Part shown: positions 11,231 through 23,892 of the stretch, piece after piece
How the letters are laid out: every line of letters starts with the position of its first letter
Position numbering within the stretch: position 1 is the first letter of the stretch
Source of the DNA: Fratercula arctica
Taxonomy: Eukaryota; Chordata; Aves; Charadriiformes; Alcidae
Length of the DNA: 64,000 nucleotides
NCBI GenBank assembly: GCA_947846985.1
Contig: CANTUZ010000025.1
Coordinates: 6,074,100-6,138,099 of the forward strand
Reading direction: 5' to 3'
Notes under the pieces: generated by a model
Databases searched by the model: none
Told to the model about the DNA's origin: nothing
Seen by the model: only the letters and a program-made list of their open reading frames with translations
Made by a program: the position numbers and the translations under genes

Positions 11231-14200
11231 GGAGATAATTGCATCTTATCAGCTTATTGAAAAAGTCTTGTTAAAGCAGTCAATGGTCATGGACTTCTCC
11301 AGCTTCCTCATTTCTCTTTGGTTTCTGTTCTGCTTTTAATTTTTTGTTTTTCAGTCCACTGGATCTGAGTTCTGTAAGGTGGGATGGAGGTCATTACATT
11401 GCTCTGTGTCTGCAGATAGCACAAGGTTACCACTATTGTTTCCTGTTCTTGGCAAAGATAGCATCCTGTGGTAAGGCGCTGACAAATTCAGACCTTCAAT
11501 AGTGCTCATCATGTCAGGCAGAGGAAGACAACAGGAGTTTGGCTCAGGAGAGAGCTTGCACACACAGATAAATGTTAGGCTGCCCATGTGAAGGTGATAT
11601 AGTACCTGCATGAGATATTTATGTTAATGGGCTTTGCAATAAAAAGGGGAGTTCTGGGAGTCACCACCAGTGTGAAAACACAGCTTGCTCAATGCTGTGA
11701 AACCGCACTGTCTTCTGGTGCTTGCATTGACAAGAGTGCTATTAAATGCCAAATTGTCCATGCTGATTCAGAGTGCTTACAGGCATCTGATGGCAACCAC
11801 AACTCTGCATGCAGTCTGCAAGACCCTCACTCCAATCTGAGCTGTGCTGCATCTTCACAAGAACCCCCTGTATTTCTAGATTACTCCAGCAATCACCTAT
11901 CAATCACCAGCTGCCAGAAACTTTAATCCGATTACAGGCAATAAAACTGGTTTCTATCTCTGGCACCTGACTCGGGTTTCAGAGCAAGGGAAAAAGTATG
12001 ACATCACCCTTGCTTACATCTGTGTTGGGTAGCTAATGAAACTACATGAAGGGTTTGAAGAACATTAAAGTCAGTGTTGATCCTTATTATTAAGAGCACT
12101 TTCAAATTTACTGTACCACAGGGCAAGCTTGAAAGCATAATTTTTCAAAGGTGTGTGCATTGCATTGGATTGCAGCAAAGAGCCCTGCTGGCTGTAGAGG
12201 ATGCTGGCAGCAGAGGGAATCAATTCTGAAATTAATTGGGTAAAAGTCCGCATAGCTCCTTTCCTGCACAGACCCACACATCCCTTTATTTGGTGATAAT
12301 GGGCACAATAGTGACCTTGGGATAAGAAAGCCCCAGGTGGGCTCCCATGCAAGAGGAGTCGTCAGTGGTTTGCAGAGGTTTCCTCCTGCAGCTTGTTGCA
12401 GCTCTGTGGCTGCACAGGGTCTCCTCTCCCCTGGGGGCACTGATGAACTCTGTGCAGGGGCACAAATGCCTCTCATTAATCCCAACCTGTGGCTCTGAGT
12501 CCTGCCTTTATCTGTTCCATCAGAATGGTTGGGATTTTTTTTTCCTTCCAAACATTGGTATTGACATTTTGAGGTTCAGACCAAAGATACTGAGATGCTT
12601 GATGCCTACTTTCATGAAATGCCTTTGGTCCTCAGTGCTTTCCCTTCACGCCTGAGCTCTGTTTCAGGTGAAGGTGAATCCAAACTGAGTATGATAAATA
12701 GTGATACTGCCAAATCACAGAGATATTTTGTGCCAAAGTCTTTGTTCTGTTAAATGTCTTAAAGCATATTGTAAAAAAAGACACAAGCCATTCCCTTGGA
12801 TATCTCGATATCTGAAGATTTATCACATCTCATTACATTGTTTCTTCAGTCCATATCCAGGATAAAGGAGAATTTTACTCCAAGTGCTGTAGATTTTTCA
12901 TTAACTTTTTGGACAGGTAAAGCTGCTCTCTGTATTTTAGAACTCAAAAAAGGTGGATGTGGAAGAAAGAGTTTTTTGTACTGGTGTTGGTATGAGCTGG
13001 GTGGGCCTCTAGGAATCCCTGGATTTTGCTTAGGAGAAGGTGTCCCTGATCAGACTCAAGTTATACATAAGGATTTTACAGACAATGACAAAAATAAAAA
13101 CTGCTTATGTCACATGTGAGCTTTCAAATCCAGAAGATGGCTTAAAACCTAACTTGAGCAAGCACACAAAGGTTTCCTTAGCATGAAAACCTGCTGACTG
13201 ATACAGGCTGGGAAGGATGCAGATATCTTCTCTGCAGGAGTTTTTGGGGTAGGTCTGCACAGCAGTTTGACAGTGTTTCAGGGCCCAGACTGCCTGCTGT
13301 GTTTGGCAGTGCTGGAAGTGGGACTACAGTCTTCTTTGCTCCTCTAGTAAGTTTACCACACAGTAAAGGGTGCCCCCAGCATAGAGGAGCAACCAGGAGT
13401 AGGCTGGAGACGCCTCTACCACATCCTGGCTTGTTGCTTCATCTGCTGAACAGCTGTTGTCTGGCAGCACAAGGCGGGGCAAAGCTAAGCTTGTTCTGTC
13501 TTTTGAACAGGTTGATTTTATTCAGGTGAAGGCAGCTCTCAAGTTCAGAGAGAGTAAAACTGGTGGAAAGGTCTCAGAGATGCTGCCCTGTCAACCACCT
13601 GCTCCTCAGACCAACAGTGTGAGCTTCTCTTGGAGACTGGTACTAGCTGTGTAGCTCTGATAGACATCTTCTGCGCAGGAATCAGCTCTGGCCTTGGGAT
13701 ATATACTCATAAACAGCTGATGCACAGCAGCAGGTCTGAGGTAAGCACACGGGAGCAATGGGACTTGGAGCAAAATGTTGTATTTTGCAAATCCAACAGT
13801 TTACTGGTGGAGATGAAACATCCAGCCATGCAGTTTCCTATTTCCCTCCTGATGCATTCATGAGGAGAAGGGAGACATATCCATGGGAATCCTCAGAAAC
13901 AGTTATTTCTGCCTTTCAGTTTTGCACTGCCTTGTCCCAGAAGGGTCATTAAAGCCTTTGTAATGGGGCTGTCCTGTCTAAGAAGTGGCTAGGGGAATGG
14001 TGTGCTTACTAGAGTGAACAATGGTGACTGGTTTTCCAAAGAGAGGCCATTTACAGTAGTGGAAATGGTATAATCAGAATGAGAGTGTCATTTGAATCCA
14101 TTCTAAACATCCATCTATTGAATTGTAATTTTATTTGAAAGACGTACAACACAAACCTCAGCAGCATCAATTAATACTGGCCAGATAAGGAACTGTATAA

Positions 14201-17200
14201 AGAGACAGCACAGGCAGATATGGCCTTAAATAAAAAGAGTGAGTTTCAATCAACAGGCTAGTACGAGAAGCTACCAAGAGATCTGCCTCTCACAAACAAA
14301 AGTCTCCTTCCTGCAGACATCTTAAATCACTTAAATCACAACTTCACACCTGTAAAATGCAAAAAGAGGAAGGGATAGAGGCAAAATTTTAAAATAGTAT
14401 GTGCTGTCCCTCAAGACTATTTTTGTTATCTGTAACAGCATTTCTAAGTGTGAATTTGTATGGAGAGGCAAATCTAGGCATAGCTCCTAAAACAATCAGC
14501 CTGGTCAAAAGCAGTGAGGTACACTTTCCTGGCTAGAAGCCATAGATTTTCTTTTTTAATGTTGGAATTACACTATAGGGACGTTAAACACTATGACTGC
14601 AGTAATATTAGAACCAATGTCCTGAAATTCAGAAATTCCAGTGAAATGATGTACCATACAAGATATTTTACAGCCCTCTGCACCACCACTGAAGCCTTGC
14701 ATATATTCTCTCCTTCATTTTCATATATATTATATTGCCCATTGGTGTGCTGCTGCATGTTGCAGACCATTGAGAGATAGTGTCACAGTGCTTGTATGTA
14801 GAGATCAGACCACAAGCATTTTCTCTGCACTTAAAGCTTGTGGCTTTGAAATCGGATTACCCCTTTGGAAACTGCAAAAACTAATATTCCCTTTTTAGGT
14901 AAATGTCTGCTGAGGTACTGCTCAATCTACTCACGTACTAGGGCTCCAGTGGTGCCTGCAAATCTGAAGGAAAACCAGTCACTCAACTAAGAAATTAAAA
15001 ATGGCTATTCAGTAAAACTCCCATTCCTGCCCTTAAAAAAAAAAAAAACCTCCAAGGTGCTCAGATTAGAGAAGGTACATATCAGTGCAATGAAATCAAG
15101 AATATGGATCCAAATTCATAGCATATAATGGTCTGGACACTTGGGGCAAATATCTGACAAGCCTGAAAAAAAAACCAAACCAAGAATCAAGACCACTAAA
15201 AGAAGGCAAATAGAAGAATTAGCTTAAACCCCAACTGAACATAGCCTGACAGCTATGTTCCAACTTTGGCAATAAGACATTTTTTAAGAAGCCATTTATA
15301 CAGGCTAGATTCTGCTTTGTTCTTCATGACCATGCATATGGTAAAATGTCATTAGTTAGTGTTGTCTCTGTGTTTGTATGAGTGTCGCTGAATCAGAGTC
15401 ATGGGGCAGGAACCAACTGCAATCTGGCTTTATATTTTATAGTCACATTCAAATGATATCTGGGGACCTAATGAAAAACAACATATGGTCAGTACAGAAA
15501 GCTTCATAAAAAATGCAAAAAATGCATTTTGGCATTGTTGTTACCCTGCTTGCAATAATACCTGACCTGGCTTGGCTAAATGACCTGCCCTCAGGTGTGT
15601 TTATAGGATCTGTCATGACGGTGCTGTCTGCTATATAGACCCGTGCTTGGTACCTCAGTTTAGGCTCCTACACTGCTGTTCCTGTTAAACTGCTTATCTC
15701 TGTCTGGTCAGCACCAACCCAGCACCACGGCATCCTGGCCAGTGTGAGCTGGGTTTAGGAAACCCAACAGTAGCGAAATGGCAGTGGTAGAGGTGATGGC
15801 ATAAATATGTGTATGGGGGGGAGTGAGTGAAGGAGTGCTGCCTGAGCAAACCTAATGAGAGGGGCTGACTATAATTTTCAAACATTAGAAAATATATTTC
15901 TGCCCTAAATCTGCATTTGAATGCTTCAGTCTTGAACTTTCCATTTCATAGAGGTGACAGAGGTCACAAAGGAAGTCAGATGGAATTACTCTGAGTCACT
16001 TCTTCAATTTAGTCAACCATTTTGTCTTTTTAATGAGAAGGATGTTTGTCCTTTATATTTCCTGGTCAATTAAACTATGTGAAAATCCCCTGCAGGAAAA
16101 TTTGTGGGCATCTGCCTAGCTTTGGGACAGTTTGGAAATTTTTGCAGCCTAAATCAGAATTTCTTCAATTGCACTGTTCTGCTCCACTACAGCCAAGGCA
16201 GGCACGACTGCAACAGAAAGGAGGTCTTTTGAAAATGGCCAGTTTATATCCTGCACATTGCCTTTTGCACAGTCGCCCCTTCATAACACTTGTCAGGTGG
16301 CTGCTGGCAAAGGCTGGCTCAATCTCTGAATGTCAGACCAGCATACAACAGGTGATAGTGGAAGTCTAGATGGAAAAGTATCCTTGTTCCCTCAGGAACT
16401 ACTTTGCTTCTTTAAAAAAATAAAAAAGAGAGAGAAAAAAAAGTTTGGTTTTTTTTTCCCAAGTACTTTCTGCTCATTGCTTTTCAAGCATTTGGAAATC
16501 TCTGGCACTTTTCATCTTTCAATTCAAAGAACCTTTGTCTGAGGCAGTAAAATCACTGGCTAGCTAAGCCCGTTATCTAGTGCAAGAGGATTAGTTTTCT
16601 TTTGATTACAGGAATGACCTTATAGAGAGCATTTGAAAGAGGCACGTTTTGCCTACCATCATCTATGTTTTCCACCATTAATCTGCTTAACCAGAAGATG
16701 AGATTTTATTTACTTGTTTTGTCAGAAGATATATGAAAAGGATTTTAGGACTTGGTTCTCCTTGGTTTTGTATTAAAACCTTCTGTGGAAATTTAGAGGA
16801 TTGGACCGAAACATCTTTTTGGTTTAGACTGGACAAGCAGGAAGATAGTAAGGGACACTACCAATAAGGAAGGGAAAATGGCGGTTTCTTAATACAGTAC
16901 AATGTGCCCTCTGAGATTGTTTCTGACCCCACCCACTCCAGATTAAAACCCCCAGGTCTTCAGGAGAGTCCCTTTGAATTTCTGTCTCTCTGAAGGAGTT
17001 TCTGGCCTCTATCTTAGGCAATATGAATTATGTTTCGAACTCAGATTGTCCTAAATAGAGCTGAGGGAGTTGGCAACTTCTCAGCTGTCTACAGTTTCCC
17101 AAACTTTGACATCACCAGTGCAGATGCCTCTGTCTGTGTTGCTCACCCAGAGCTCATGCATGACCAGGGGAGGTGAGTGGGCCTTCTGGGAGCATGACTC

Positions 17201-17311
17201 ATCCAATCTGGAAGCACAAGCATAAATTTGCTCATGTGAACTGCAGCCTGAGTCTCTGCTTAGACTACACTAGGCGCTTTAGGTGTCCGGTCCAATTGTT
17301 GGTGTCATAGA
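11231..17311. other. Repeat-poor 6-kb block, no gene recognised
   Basis: The longest stretch in the window without an identifiable transposon. Open frames up to 147 codons occur (12108-12551 -), but they overlap frames on both strands and lack recognisable domains. A poly-A run sits at 15036-15050 and an A-rich run at 16410-16442. It may be ancestral intergenic or intronic DNA shared with the Z chromosome. Confidence 0.5.
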
Positions 17312-17650
17312 ATCATGGAGTCATAGAATCATAGAATCATAGAATGTGTTGGGTTGGAAGGGACCTTTAAAGGTCATCTAGTCCAACCCCCCTGCAGTAA
17401 GCAGGGACATCTTCAACTAGACCAGATTGCTCAGAGCCTCATCAAGCCTGGCCTGAATGTCTCCAGGGATGGGGCCTCCACCACCTCTCTGGGCAACCTG
17501 TTCCAGTGTCTCACCGCCCTCATTGTAAAGAACTTCTTCCTAATGTCTAATCTAAACCTACCCTGCTCTAGTTTAAAACCATTGCCCCTCGTCCTATCGC
17601 TACATGCCCTTGCAAACAGCCCCTCCCCAGCTTTCTTATAGGCCCCCTTC
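17312..17650 (-). mobile_element. CR1 3'-end fragment, minus strand
   Basis: The left edge carries the complementary CR1 tail (repeats of ATAGAATC). The minus-strand frame 17431-17652 encodes the CR1 ORF2 C-terminus ([34 protein letters not shown]). It is a typical 5'-truncated copy. It is very close to the 3' part of the CR1 at 25137-26095. Confidence 0.9.
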
Positions 17651-18629
17651 AAGTACTGTCACACTGCATCAGGCCTCTGAGGGTGCTCACAGCCCTGATG
17701 TCCCTGGGGACCTGTCCCCAGGGCCTCCCTCCACCCTGTCCATGGCCTAGGACCCCATTTCAGCCCACCCAGTGCAAGGAAGGGGGTCCGACCATTCCCT
17801 CTGGTGGAGAGCAAGAGTGAGGGACACAGAGGTTGGCAAGACTGCCAACAGATGTTGCCTGTTGAGAGCTGGAAGTGAGATCAGTGGCGTGGCTCATCCC
17901 GAGGCCGGGTGCTGCTGTCTTGCCAGTACAGCTGATGGCTGAGCTGGGATGGTGGGGACTTGCCGACAGGCAGTGCCGCTCAGCCCTCCTCGCCAGCTCA
18001 TGGCTGGCAGGACAGCGTGGGAGGAGAGACCTCCCTCCGAGGGACTGCGTCACCATTTCTGGGATGACATGGCGATGTAGATTCTGCAGAATATCTGTAA
18101 ATACCAATATCTGCAGAAGGTGCCTCAATCTGCTCCTGTAGCCCTGTCTATTTTGACTGTTTCCACAGTGCCCCTTGTTCTCACTGAGCTGTAGTATAAC
18201 CCATTACAGCATCCCCAATATCACACTGTGCGGAGCACGCTCATACCTTCAATATAAAAGATGCTATAAAAATGTAATTATATTCCATATCTGATGTTAA
18301 TATAATATTCTCTCAACTAATGGAGGATTTTCCAGTGCCCATTTAATTTCTCTAATGTGGGGTCACCTGTCTTCCACCTTGACCCTTCTTGCAAGTCTGC
18401 ATTTCTCCTAAGCTGGAATATTCACACTCCTGGTTACTGGTGGTTATGGACAAAGAAATAACCATATTCCTCAACAGTCCAGTATGATGGAGATAATTAT
18501 TTACAGTGCATTACTTGAAATGTATTTATTCAGTTGTTAAGCTCTGCCTTAAAGTTTATTTCCAGAATTAGGAAGACTTTATCTACTCCATCTTGACCAT
18601 TTGAGGGCAGTGTCACCTAATACTTGCTA
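17651..18629. other. No gene recognised
   Basis: About 1 kb. A minus frame at 17760-18128 is open for 122 codons but shows no domain. Nothing else recognised. Confidence 0.45.
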
Positions 18630-19362
18630 GAATCACAGAATCACAGAATTGTACGGGTTGGAAAGGACCTTCGGAGATCATCTAGTCCAACACCCCTGCC
18701 AAAGCAGGTTCACCTAGAGCAGGCTGGACAGGAATGCATCCAGGCGGGTTTTGAATATCTCCAGAGAAGGAGACTCCACCACCTCTCTGGGCAGCCTGTT
18801 CCAGTGCTCTGCCACCCTCAAAGTAAAGAAGTTTTTCCTCATGTTGAGATGGAATTTCCTGTGTTCCAGCTTGTGTCCGTTGCCCCTTGTCCTGTCACCA
18901 GACACCACTGAAAAGAGTTTGACCCCATCCTCTTGACACCTGTCCTTTAAATATTTATAAGCACTGATGAGATCCCCTCTCAGCCTTCTCTTCTCCAGGC
19001 TAAACAGACCCGGGTTTCTCAGCCTTTCCTCATAAGAGAGGTGCTCCAGTCCCTTGATCATCTTTGTAGCCCTCCGCTGGACTCTCTCCAGTAGTTCCCT
19101 GTCCTTCTTGAACTGGGGAGCCCAGAACTGGACACAGTACTCCAGATGCGGCCTCACCAGGGCAGAGTAGAGAGGGAGGATGACCTCCCTCGACCTGCTG
19201 GCCACGCTCTTCTTGATGCACCCCAGGATGCCATTGGCCTTCTTGGCCACAAGGGCACATTGCTGCCTCATGGTCAACTTGTTTTCCACCAGGACTCCCA
19301 GGTCTCTTTCTGCAGAGCTGCTCTCCAGCAGGTCAACCCCTAACCTGTACCGGTGTATGGGG
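18630..19362 (-). mobile_element. CR1 3'-end fragment, minus strand, interrupted by ERVL element B
   Basis: The minus-strand frame 18714-19289 (191 codons) encodes the C-terminal third of CR1 ORF2 (ECCVxFWAP-type block, [33 protein letters not shown]). The complementary tail with AGAATCACAG repeats is at the left edge. The element stops abruptly at 19362, where the ERVL 3' LTR begins, so the retrovirus probably inserted into it. Confidence 0.9.
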
Positions 19363-19722
19363 TGTCATGGCTTGGCCTCAGACGGCAACAAAGAACCACG
19401 TGCCGCTCTCTCGAGCTTCCCCCAACACGGGGAAGAATTGGAAGAAAAAGGCAAAACTCATGGGTTGAGACAAAGGCAGTTTAACAGAACAGCAAAAGGG
19501 AACAAGAAAAACAACAACAATAACACGGGTAGAGGAATATACAAACATGATTGTGGAACTGCCGCTCACCGACCAGACCCAGGATGCCCCATTACGCTCC
19601 AAGCAGTGACTTCCTGCCCCCTCCCCCAGCAGCTCAGACTGGGCATGGCTCACATGGGATGGAATACCTGTGTCCCTGCCGGAGCCTGGGGAGAATTAAC
19701 CCTCCCCGCTGGAACCAGGACA
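19363..19722 (-). repeat. 3' LTR of ERVL element B (360 bp)
   Basis: On the + strand it starts TGTCATGGCTTGGCCTCAGA and ends GGAACCAGGACA, which is the complement of the LTR family also seen at 50630-50973 (solo) and 60639-60760 (partial). The adjoining sequence at 19723-19740 is the complement of the purine-rich tract AATAAGGGGTGGATAA that precedes the LTR in element D. Confidence 0.85.
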
Positions 19723-20189
19723 TTATCCACCCCTTATTCCATACCATCTATGCCATGCCCAGATCTTACAGTTTCTAATTAATTGACACCACTTTCCCCT
19801 GTCATTCATATATATATATATATAAACACACATATATATTCATACAGATATAATGCCCTTAGCCTATGGGCCATCCCTCCAAAATGTCCACTGAGTTCAT
19901 TCAATCCACGGCTTTGGGCTCCATCTGTTAGAACAGTCTCTCAGGGCAGGTGAGATGGTGTGTGGTGCTGGACTGTTGCATGCTGTATTCTCGGGGCTTG
20001 TGGCCGGTGTACCTGGTGTGGCTCATGCCCACAGTCCATGGGCTGAAGATGTAGATCTTGAGGAAGTTGCTGGGCGCCAGCTGCTGAAGTCAGTTCTGAT
20101 CCCATCACCACTGCGCTTTACTCATTTTTTCATCAAAGTCCATTTTTCCTTAATTTGGGTGATTCTTACTGTAGTACAGCTGATAGCAA

Positions 20190-20292
20190 TTATAGTAATA
20201 TATAGTAATATATATATAAATTACTATATAAATATATAAATTACTATATAAATATAATTACTATATAAATATAGTAATTATAGTAAGTATAG
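20190..20292. repeat. AT-rich tandem expansion (TATAGTAAT/TATAAAT units)
   Basis: About 100 bp of alternating TATAGTAATATA and ATTACTATATAAAT units inside the spacer between integrase and 3' LTR of element B. The equivalent spot in element D (near 60395) has only GTTACTATAATTGC, so the repeat expanded locally after the copies separated. Confidence 0.85.
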
Positions 20293-20536
20293 CAATTATG
20301 AGGACATACGGTGACAGGGTTACTTAGCAATTAACATCACACAATTTGATTCATTGGCTATTCTCGCCCAAAATCAGATCTCCATGAGGTACACATCGGA
20401 CTTCCCCATCCTGCCGCATCACCCACCAAGTGCACCCAGGTCCTTGGGCAACAGCAATCCCACGGATGGCTTTGCCTTTGCCTGAGGCAGGACTAACCCA
20501 GACTGTCTTCCCTAACATATTCTTCATGTGCACTAC

Positions 20537-21152
20537 TGTAACAGGTTCTTTTTTAAAGATTCCAACATACAAACCAGAGCTCACACGAAGGAAAAAAGTT
20601 AACTCAGCTTTATTGTGAAACCTTGCTTACAGCAAAAAAAAAGTTACTCAGCTTTATCGTGAAGCCTTGCTAAGCAGTTCCCACATGTCCCAAAAGTTAC
20701 TTAAGAGAGTCTTACCAACCCATAGATCATAGTAGCACCGCCGAGCAGCAGGATAACGAGGAGCCACATCGGTACGGCAGAGGAAGGTAGGCACAGCGCC
20801 TTCAGGGCGTCCCCTGTATCTTCAAGGTGCGCTCGTGTCTCTCTCTCCTTCTCTGGCCCGAGACAGCCCCCTTGTATCCTGCACCGCATTGAGTGGAAAA
20901 GTACAGGCTAGAGTTGCTGCACGCGTGGCCAGCGCATCCAGCTTTGCTAAGAGCGGCTGTCTGATACGCAACTACATTGTTGTACTCCCTTCTTGTTATC
21001 TTCTTCTTTGAAGGTCAAGTTCTCATGGATACGCACATAGTTTCTGCAACAACAGTACTGAGTCCTTTTTTTCTCGGCACCTATACTGGGTTTGGTTCAG
21101 CTAGTAATTTTCCGTCGTGTCTCACTCGGACCATCCTCTATTATCTCTTACA
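20537..21152 (-). mobile_element. Solo LTR nested in ERVL B integrase (about 616 bp)
   Basis: On the + strand it begins TGTAACAGGTTC and ends ATTATCTCTTACA. It interrupts the integrase C-terminal region: the intact order GTGCACTACGGGGAC (from element D) is split with actac on the left and caactac on the right, a 5-6 bp target duplication with one extra base. The same LTR family is nested in element C at 28959-29550 in opposite orientation. It contains a 62-codon minus frame (20701-20889) with a hydrophobic stretch, and an AATAAA-like signal. Confidence 0.85.
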
Positions 21153-22808
21153 CAACTACGGGGACTTAATCTCCATCTACAGTACGTGGAAGTTTTGATT
21201 GGGCAGGGCCAGCCCGATTGGTAGATCCCCTGGTGTTAAGTAGCCAGATAGCTTTTGCTAAACGTGTATCCCAATGTTTTAAAGTCCCACCACCCGTTGC
21301 TCTCAGTGTAGTTTTTAACAGTCCATTGTATCGTTCTATCTTCCCAGAGGCTGGTGCGTGACAGGGGATGTGATACACCCACTCAGTACCATGCTCTTTG
21401 GCCCAGGTGTCTATGAGGCTGTTTCGGAATGAGTCCCATTGTCCGACTCACTTCTCTCTGGGGTACCATGTCGCCACAGGACTTGCCTTTCAAGGCCCAG
21501 GATAGTGTTCCTGGAGGTGGCATGGGCACAGGGTATGTTTCCAGCCATCCAGTGGTTGCTTCCACCATTGTGAGCACATGGCGCTTGCCTTGACGGGTTC
21601 GTGGCAGTGTGATATAATCAATCTGCCAGGCCTCCCCATATTTATATTTCAACCATCGTCCTCCATACCAAAGAGGCTTCAAACGCTTGGCTTGCTTGAT
21701 TGCAGCACGTGTCTCACATTCATGGATGACCTGTGCAATAGTGTCCATGGTCAAGTCCACCCCTCGGTCACGAGCCCATCTATATGTCACATCTCTTCCT
21801 TGATGGCCTGAGGTCTCATGGGCCCACCGAGCTATGAATAGTTCACCCTTATGTTGCCAGTCCAGATCCACCTGAGCCACTCCAATCCTAGCAGCCTGAT
21901 CCACCTGCTGGTTGTTCTGATGTTCCTCCGTGGCCCGATTCTTCGGTACGTGGGCATCTACGTGGCGTACTTTCACAACCAGATTCCTCTATCCGGGCAG
22001 CAATATCTTGCCACTAGTTCAGCAGCCCAGATGGGTTTGCCTCTGCGCTGCCAGTTGCCCTGCTTCCACTGCTGTAACCACCCCCACAGAGCATTTGCCA
22101 CCATCCATGAGGCAGTGTAGAGATAAAGTACTGGCCATTTTTCTCGCTCGGCAATGTCCAAAGCCAGCTGCATGGCTTTCACCTCTGCAAACTGGCTCGA
22201 TTCACCTTGTCCTTCACTGGCTTCTGCAACTTGTCGTGTAGGACTCCACACAGCAGCCTTCCACTTTCGATGCTTTCCCACAATCCGGCAGGACCCATCA
22301 GTGAACAGGGCATATTGCTTCTCATTTTCTGGCAGTTTATTATATGGTAGGGCCTCTTCCGCACGCGTCACCTCCTCCTCTGGTGACATTCCAAAATCCT
22401 TGCCTTCTGGCCAGTCCATGATCACTTCCAGAATTCCTGGGCGACTGGGGTTTCCCATTCGAGTTCGCTGTGTGATCAGTGCAATCCACTTACTCCATGT
22501 AGCATCAGTTGCATGATGTGTGGTGGGGACCCTTTCTTTGAACATCCAACCCAGCACCGGCAGTCGAGGTGCTAAGAGGAGCTGAGCTTCTGTACCAACC
22601 ACCTCCGAAGCAGCTCGAACCCCTTCATATGCTGCCACTATCTCCTTTTCTGTTGGAGTGTAGCGTGCTTCGGATCCTCTGTATCCCCGACTCCAAAACC
22701 CTAGGGGTCGACCTCGGGTCTCCCCTGGTGCCTTCTGCCAGAGGCTCCAGGTAGGGCCATTCTCCCCATTCTCCCCGGCTGCAGTGCAGAGCACATTTTT
22801 AACATCTT

Positions 22809-22876
22809 TTAACATGGGGGTTGAACTAGATGATCTCCAGAGGTCCCTTCCAACCCTATGGTTCTATGATTCTATG
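22809..22876 (+). mobile_element. 68-bp CR1 3'-tail insertion in ERVL B pol
   Basis: The inserted sequence is the very end of a CR1 (GGTTGAACTAGATGATCTCC ... TTCTATGATTCTATG). It is flanked by a perfect ATCTT duplication (22804-22808 and 22877-22881). Element D shows the uninterrupted target. The insert breaks the pol frame between RNase H and RT connection. Confidence 0.9.
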
Positions 22877-23515
22877 ATCTTGTCCTGCCCGGACTGGCCC
22901 CACGGCCACTGCATGGACTATTTCCTGTTTGATTTGTTCAAAAGCTTGTCGTTGCTCAGGACCCCATTTAAAATCGTTCTTCTTCCAGGTTACTTGGTAC
23001 AGAGGGCTTACAATCAGACTGTAATCGGGGATATGCATTCTCCAAAAACCCACAATGCCTAAGAAAGCTTGTGTTTCCTTTTTGCTAGTTGGTGGAGACA
23101 TAGCTGCTATTTTGTTGATCACATCCATTGGGGTCTGACGGCGTCCATCTTGCCATTTTATTCCTAAGAACTGGATCTCCTGCGCAGGTCCCTTGACCTT
23201 ACTTCGTTTTATGGCAAAACCGGCTTTCAGAAGGATTCCTTTCTCAAAAACTTCTTCTGCTGTGTTTCCCCATACGATGATGTCATCAATGTACTGCAGA
23301 TGTTCTGGAGCTTCACCCTGTTCCAGTGCAGTCTGGATCAGTCCATGGCAAGTGGTGGGGCTGTGTTTCCACCCCTGGGGCAGTCGATTCCAGGTGTACT
23401 GGATGCCCCTCCAAGTGAAAGCAAACTGTGGCCTGCACTCTGCTGCCAAAGGGATTGAGAAAAAATGCATTCGCTATATCAGTCGTGGCATACCACTTGG
23501 CTGCCTTGGACTCCA

Positions 23516-23892
23516 AGAATCGCCTAGGTTGGAAGGGACCTTTCAGATCACCTAGTCCAACCATCAACCTAACTCTGACAAAAACCATCACTAAACCGTA
23601 TCTCTAAGCACCACGTCTACCCGTCTTTTAAATACTTCCCTGGGCAGCCTGTTCCAATGCTTAATAACCCTTTCAGTGTAAAAATTTTTCCTAATATCAA
23701 GTCTAAACCTCCCCTGGCGCAACTTGAGGCCGTTTCCTCTCGTCCTATTGCCTGTTACTTGGGAGAAGAGACCGATCCCACCTCTCTACAACCTCCTTTC
23801 AGGTAGTTGTAGAGAGTGATAAGGTCTCCCCTCAGCCTCCTTTTCTCCAGACTTAAACAGCCCCAGCTCCCTCGGCCGCTCCTCATAAGACA
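23516..23892 (-). mobile_element. CR1 3'-end fragment, minus strand
   Basis: The complementary 3' end (GGTTGGAAGGGACCTTTCAG) abuts the truncated ERVL B RT at about 23515. The remaining part encodes degenerate ORF2 C-terminus on the minus strand ([20 protein letters not shown]). It ends head-on against a + strand CR1 at about 23892. Confidence 0.85.

Larger units (their letters stand above)
19363..23515 (-). mobile_element. ERVL-like element B, minus strand, 5' truncated
   Basis: Reading leftward: pol (RT from mid-domain, RNase H, integrase), a short post-integrase spacer, a polypurine tract and a 3' LTR. Gag, protease, the RT N-terminus and the 5' LTR are missing, replaced at about 23515 by a CR1 end. 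The element is closely related to element D on the + strand (57612-60760). It carries a nested solo LTR (20537-21152) and a nested CR1 tail (22809-22876). No env is present, as usual for ERVL. Confidence 0.85.
20351..23515 (-). pseudogene. pol: ERVL element B pol (RT, RNase H, integrase), broken
   Basis: The minus-strand frames 22856-23470, 21973-22815, 21383-21976, 21166-21378 and 20351-20584 together cover most of an ERVL pol. The RT carries YIDDI in its palm and IPLAAECRPQ upstream. RNase H has TDGSCR but the later catalytic motif reads TASW (Asp replaced by Ala, codon at 22111-22113). The integrase has H...H and a zinc-finger CETR in place of CETC, then WQIDYITL, a disrupted SDNG region and ASGKIERYNG. 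It is broken by two insertions and several frameshifts. Its LTR is shared with element D. Confidence 0.85.

Noticed and set aside
12108..12551. 147-codon minus frame in the repeat-poor block
   Set aside because: An overlapping open frame exists on the same strand, composition is not gene-like and no motif is visible.
11231..18629. tRNA, snRNA or microRNA genes in the single-copy regions
   Set aside because: No cloverleaf, polymerase III box pair or recognisable small RNA sequence was found by eye.
19180..19782. 200-codon + frame
   Set aside because: It is antisense to CR1 ORF2 and the ERVL LTR, so it is a shadow of repeats.
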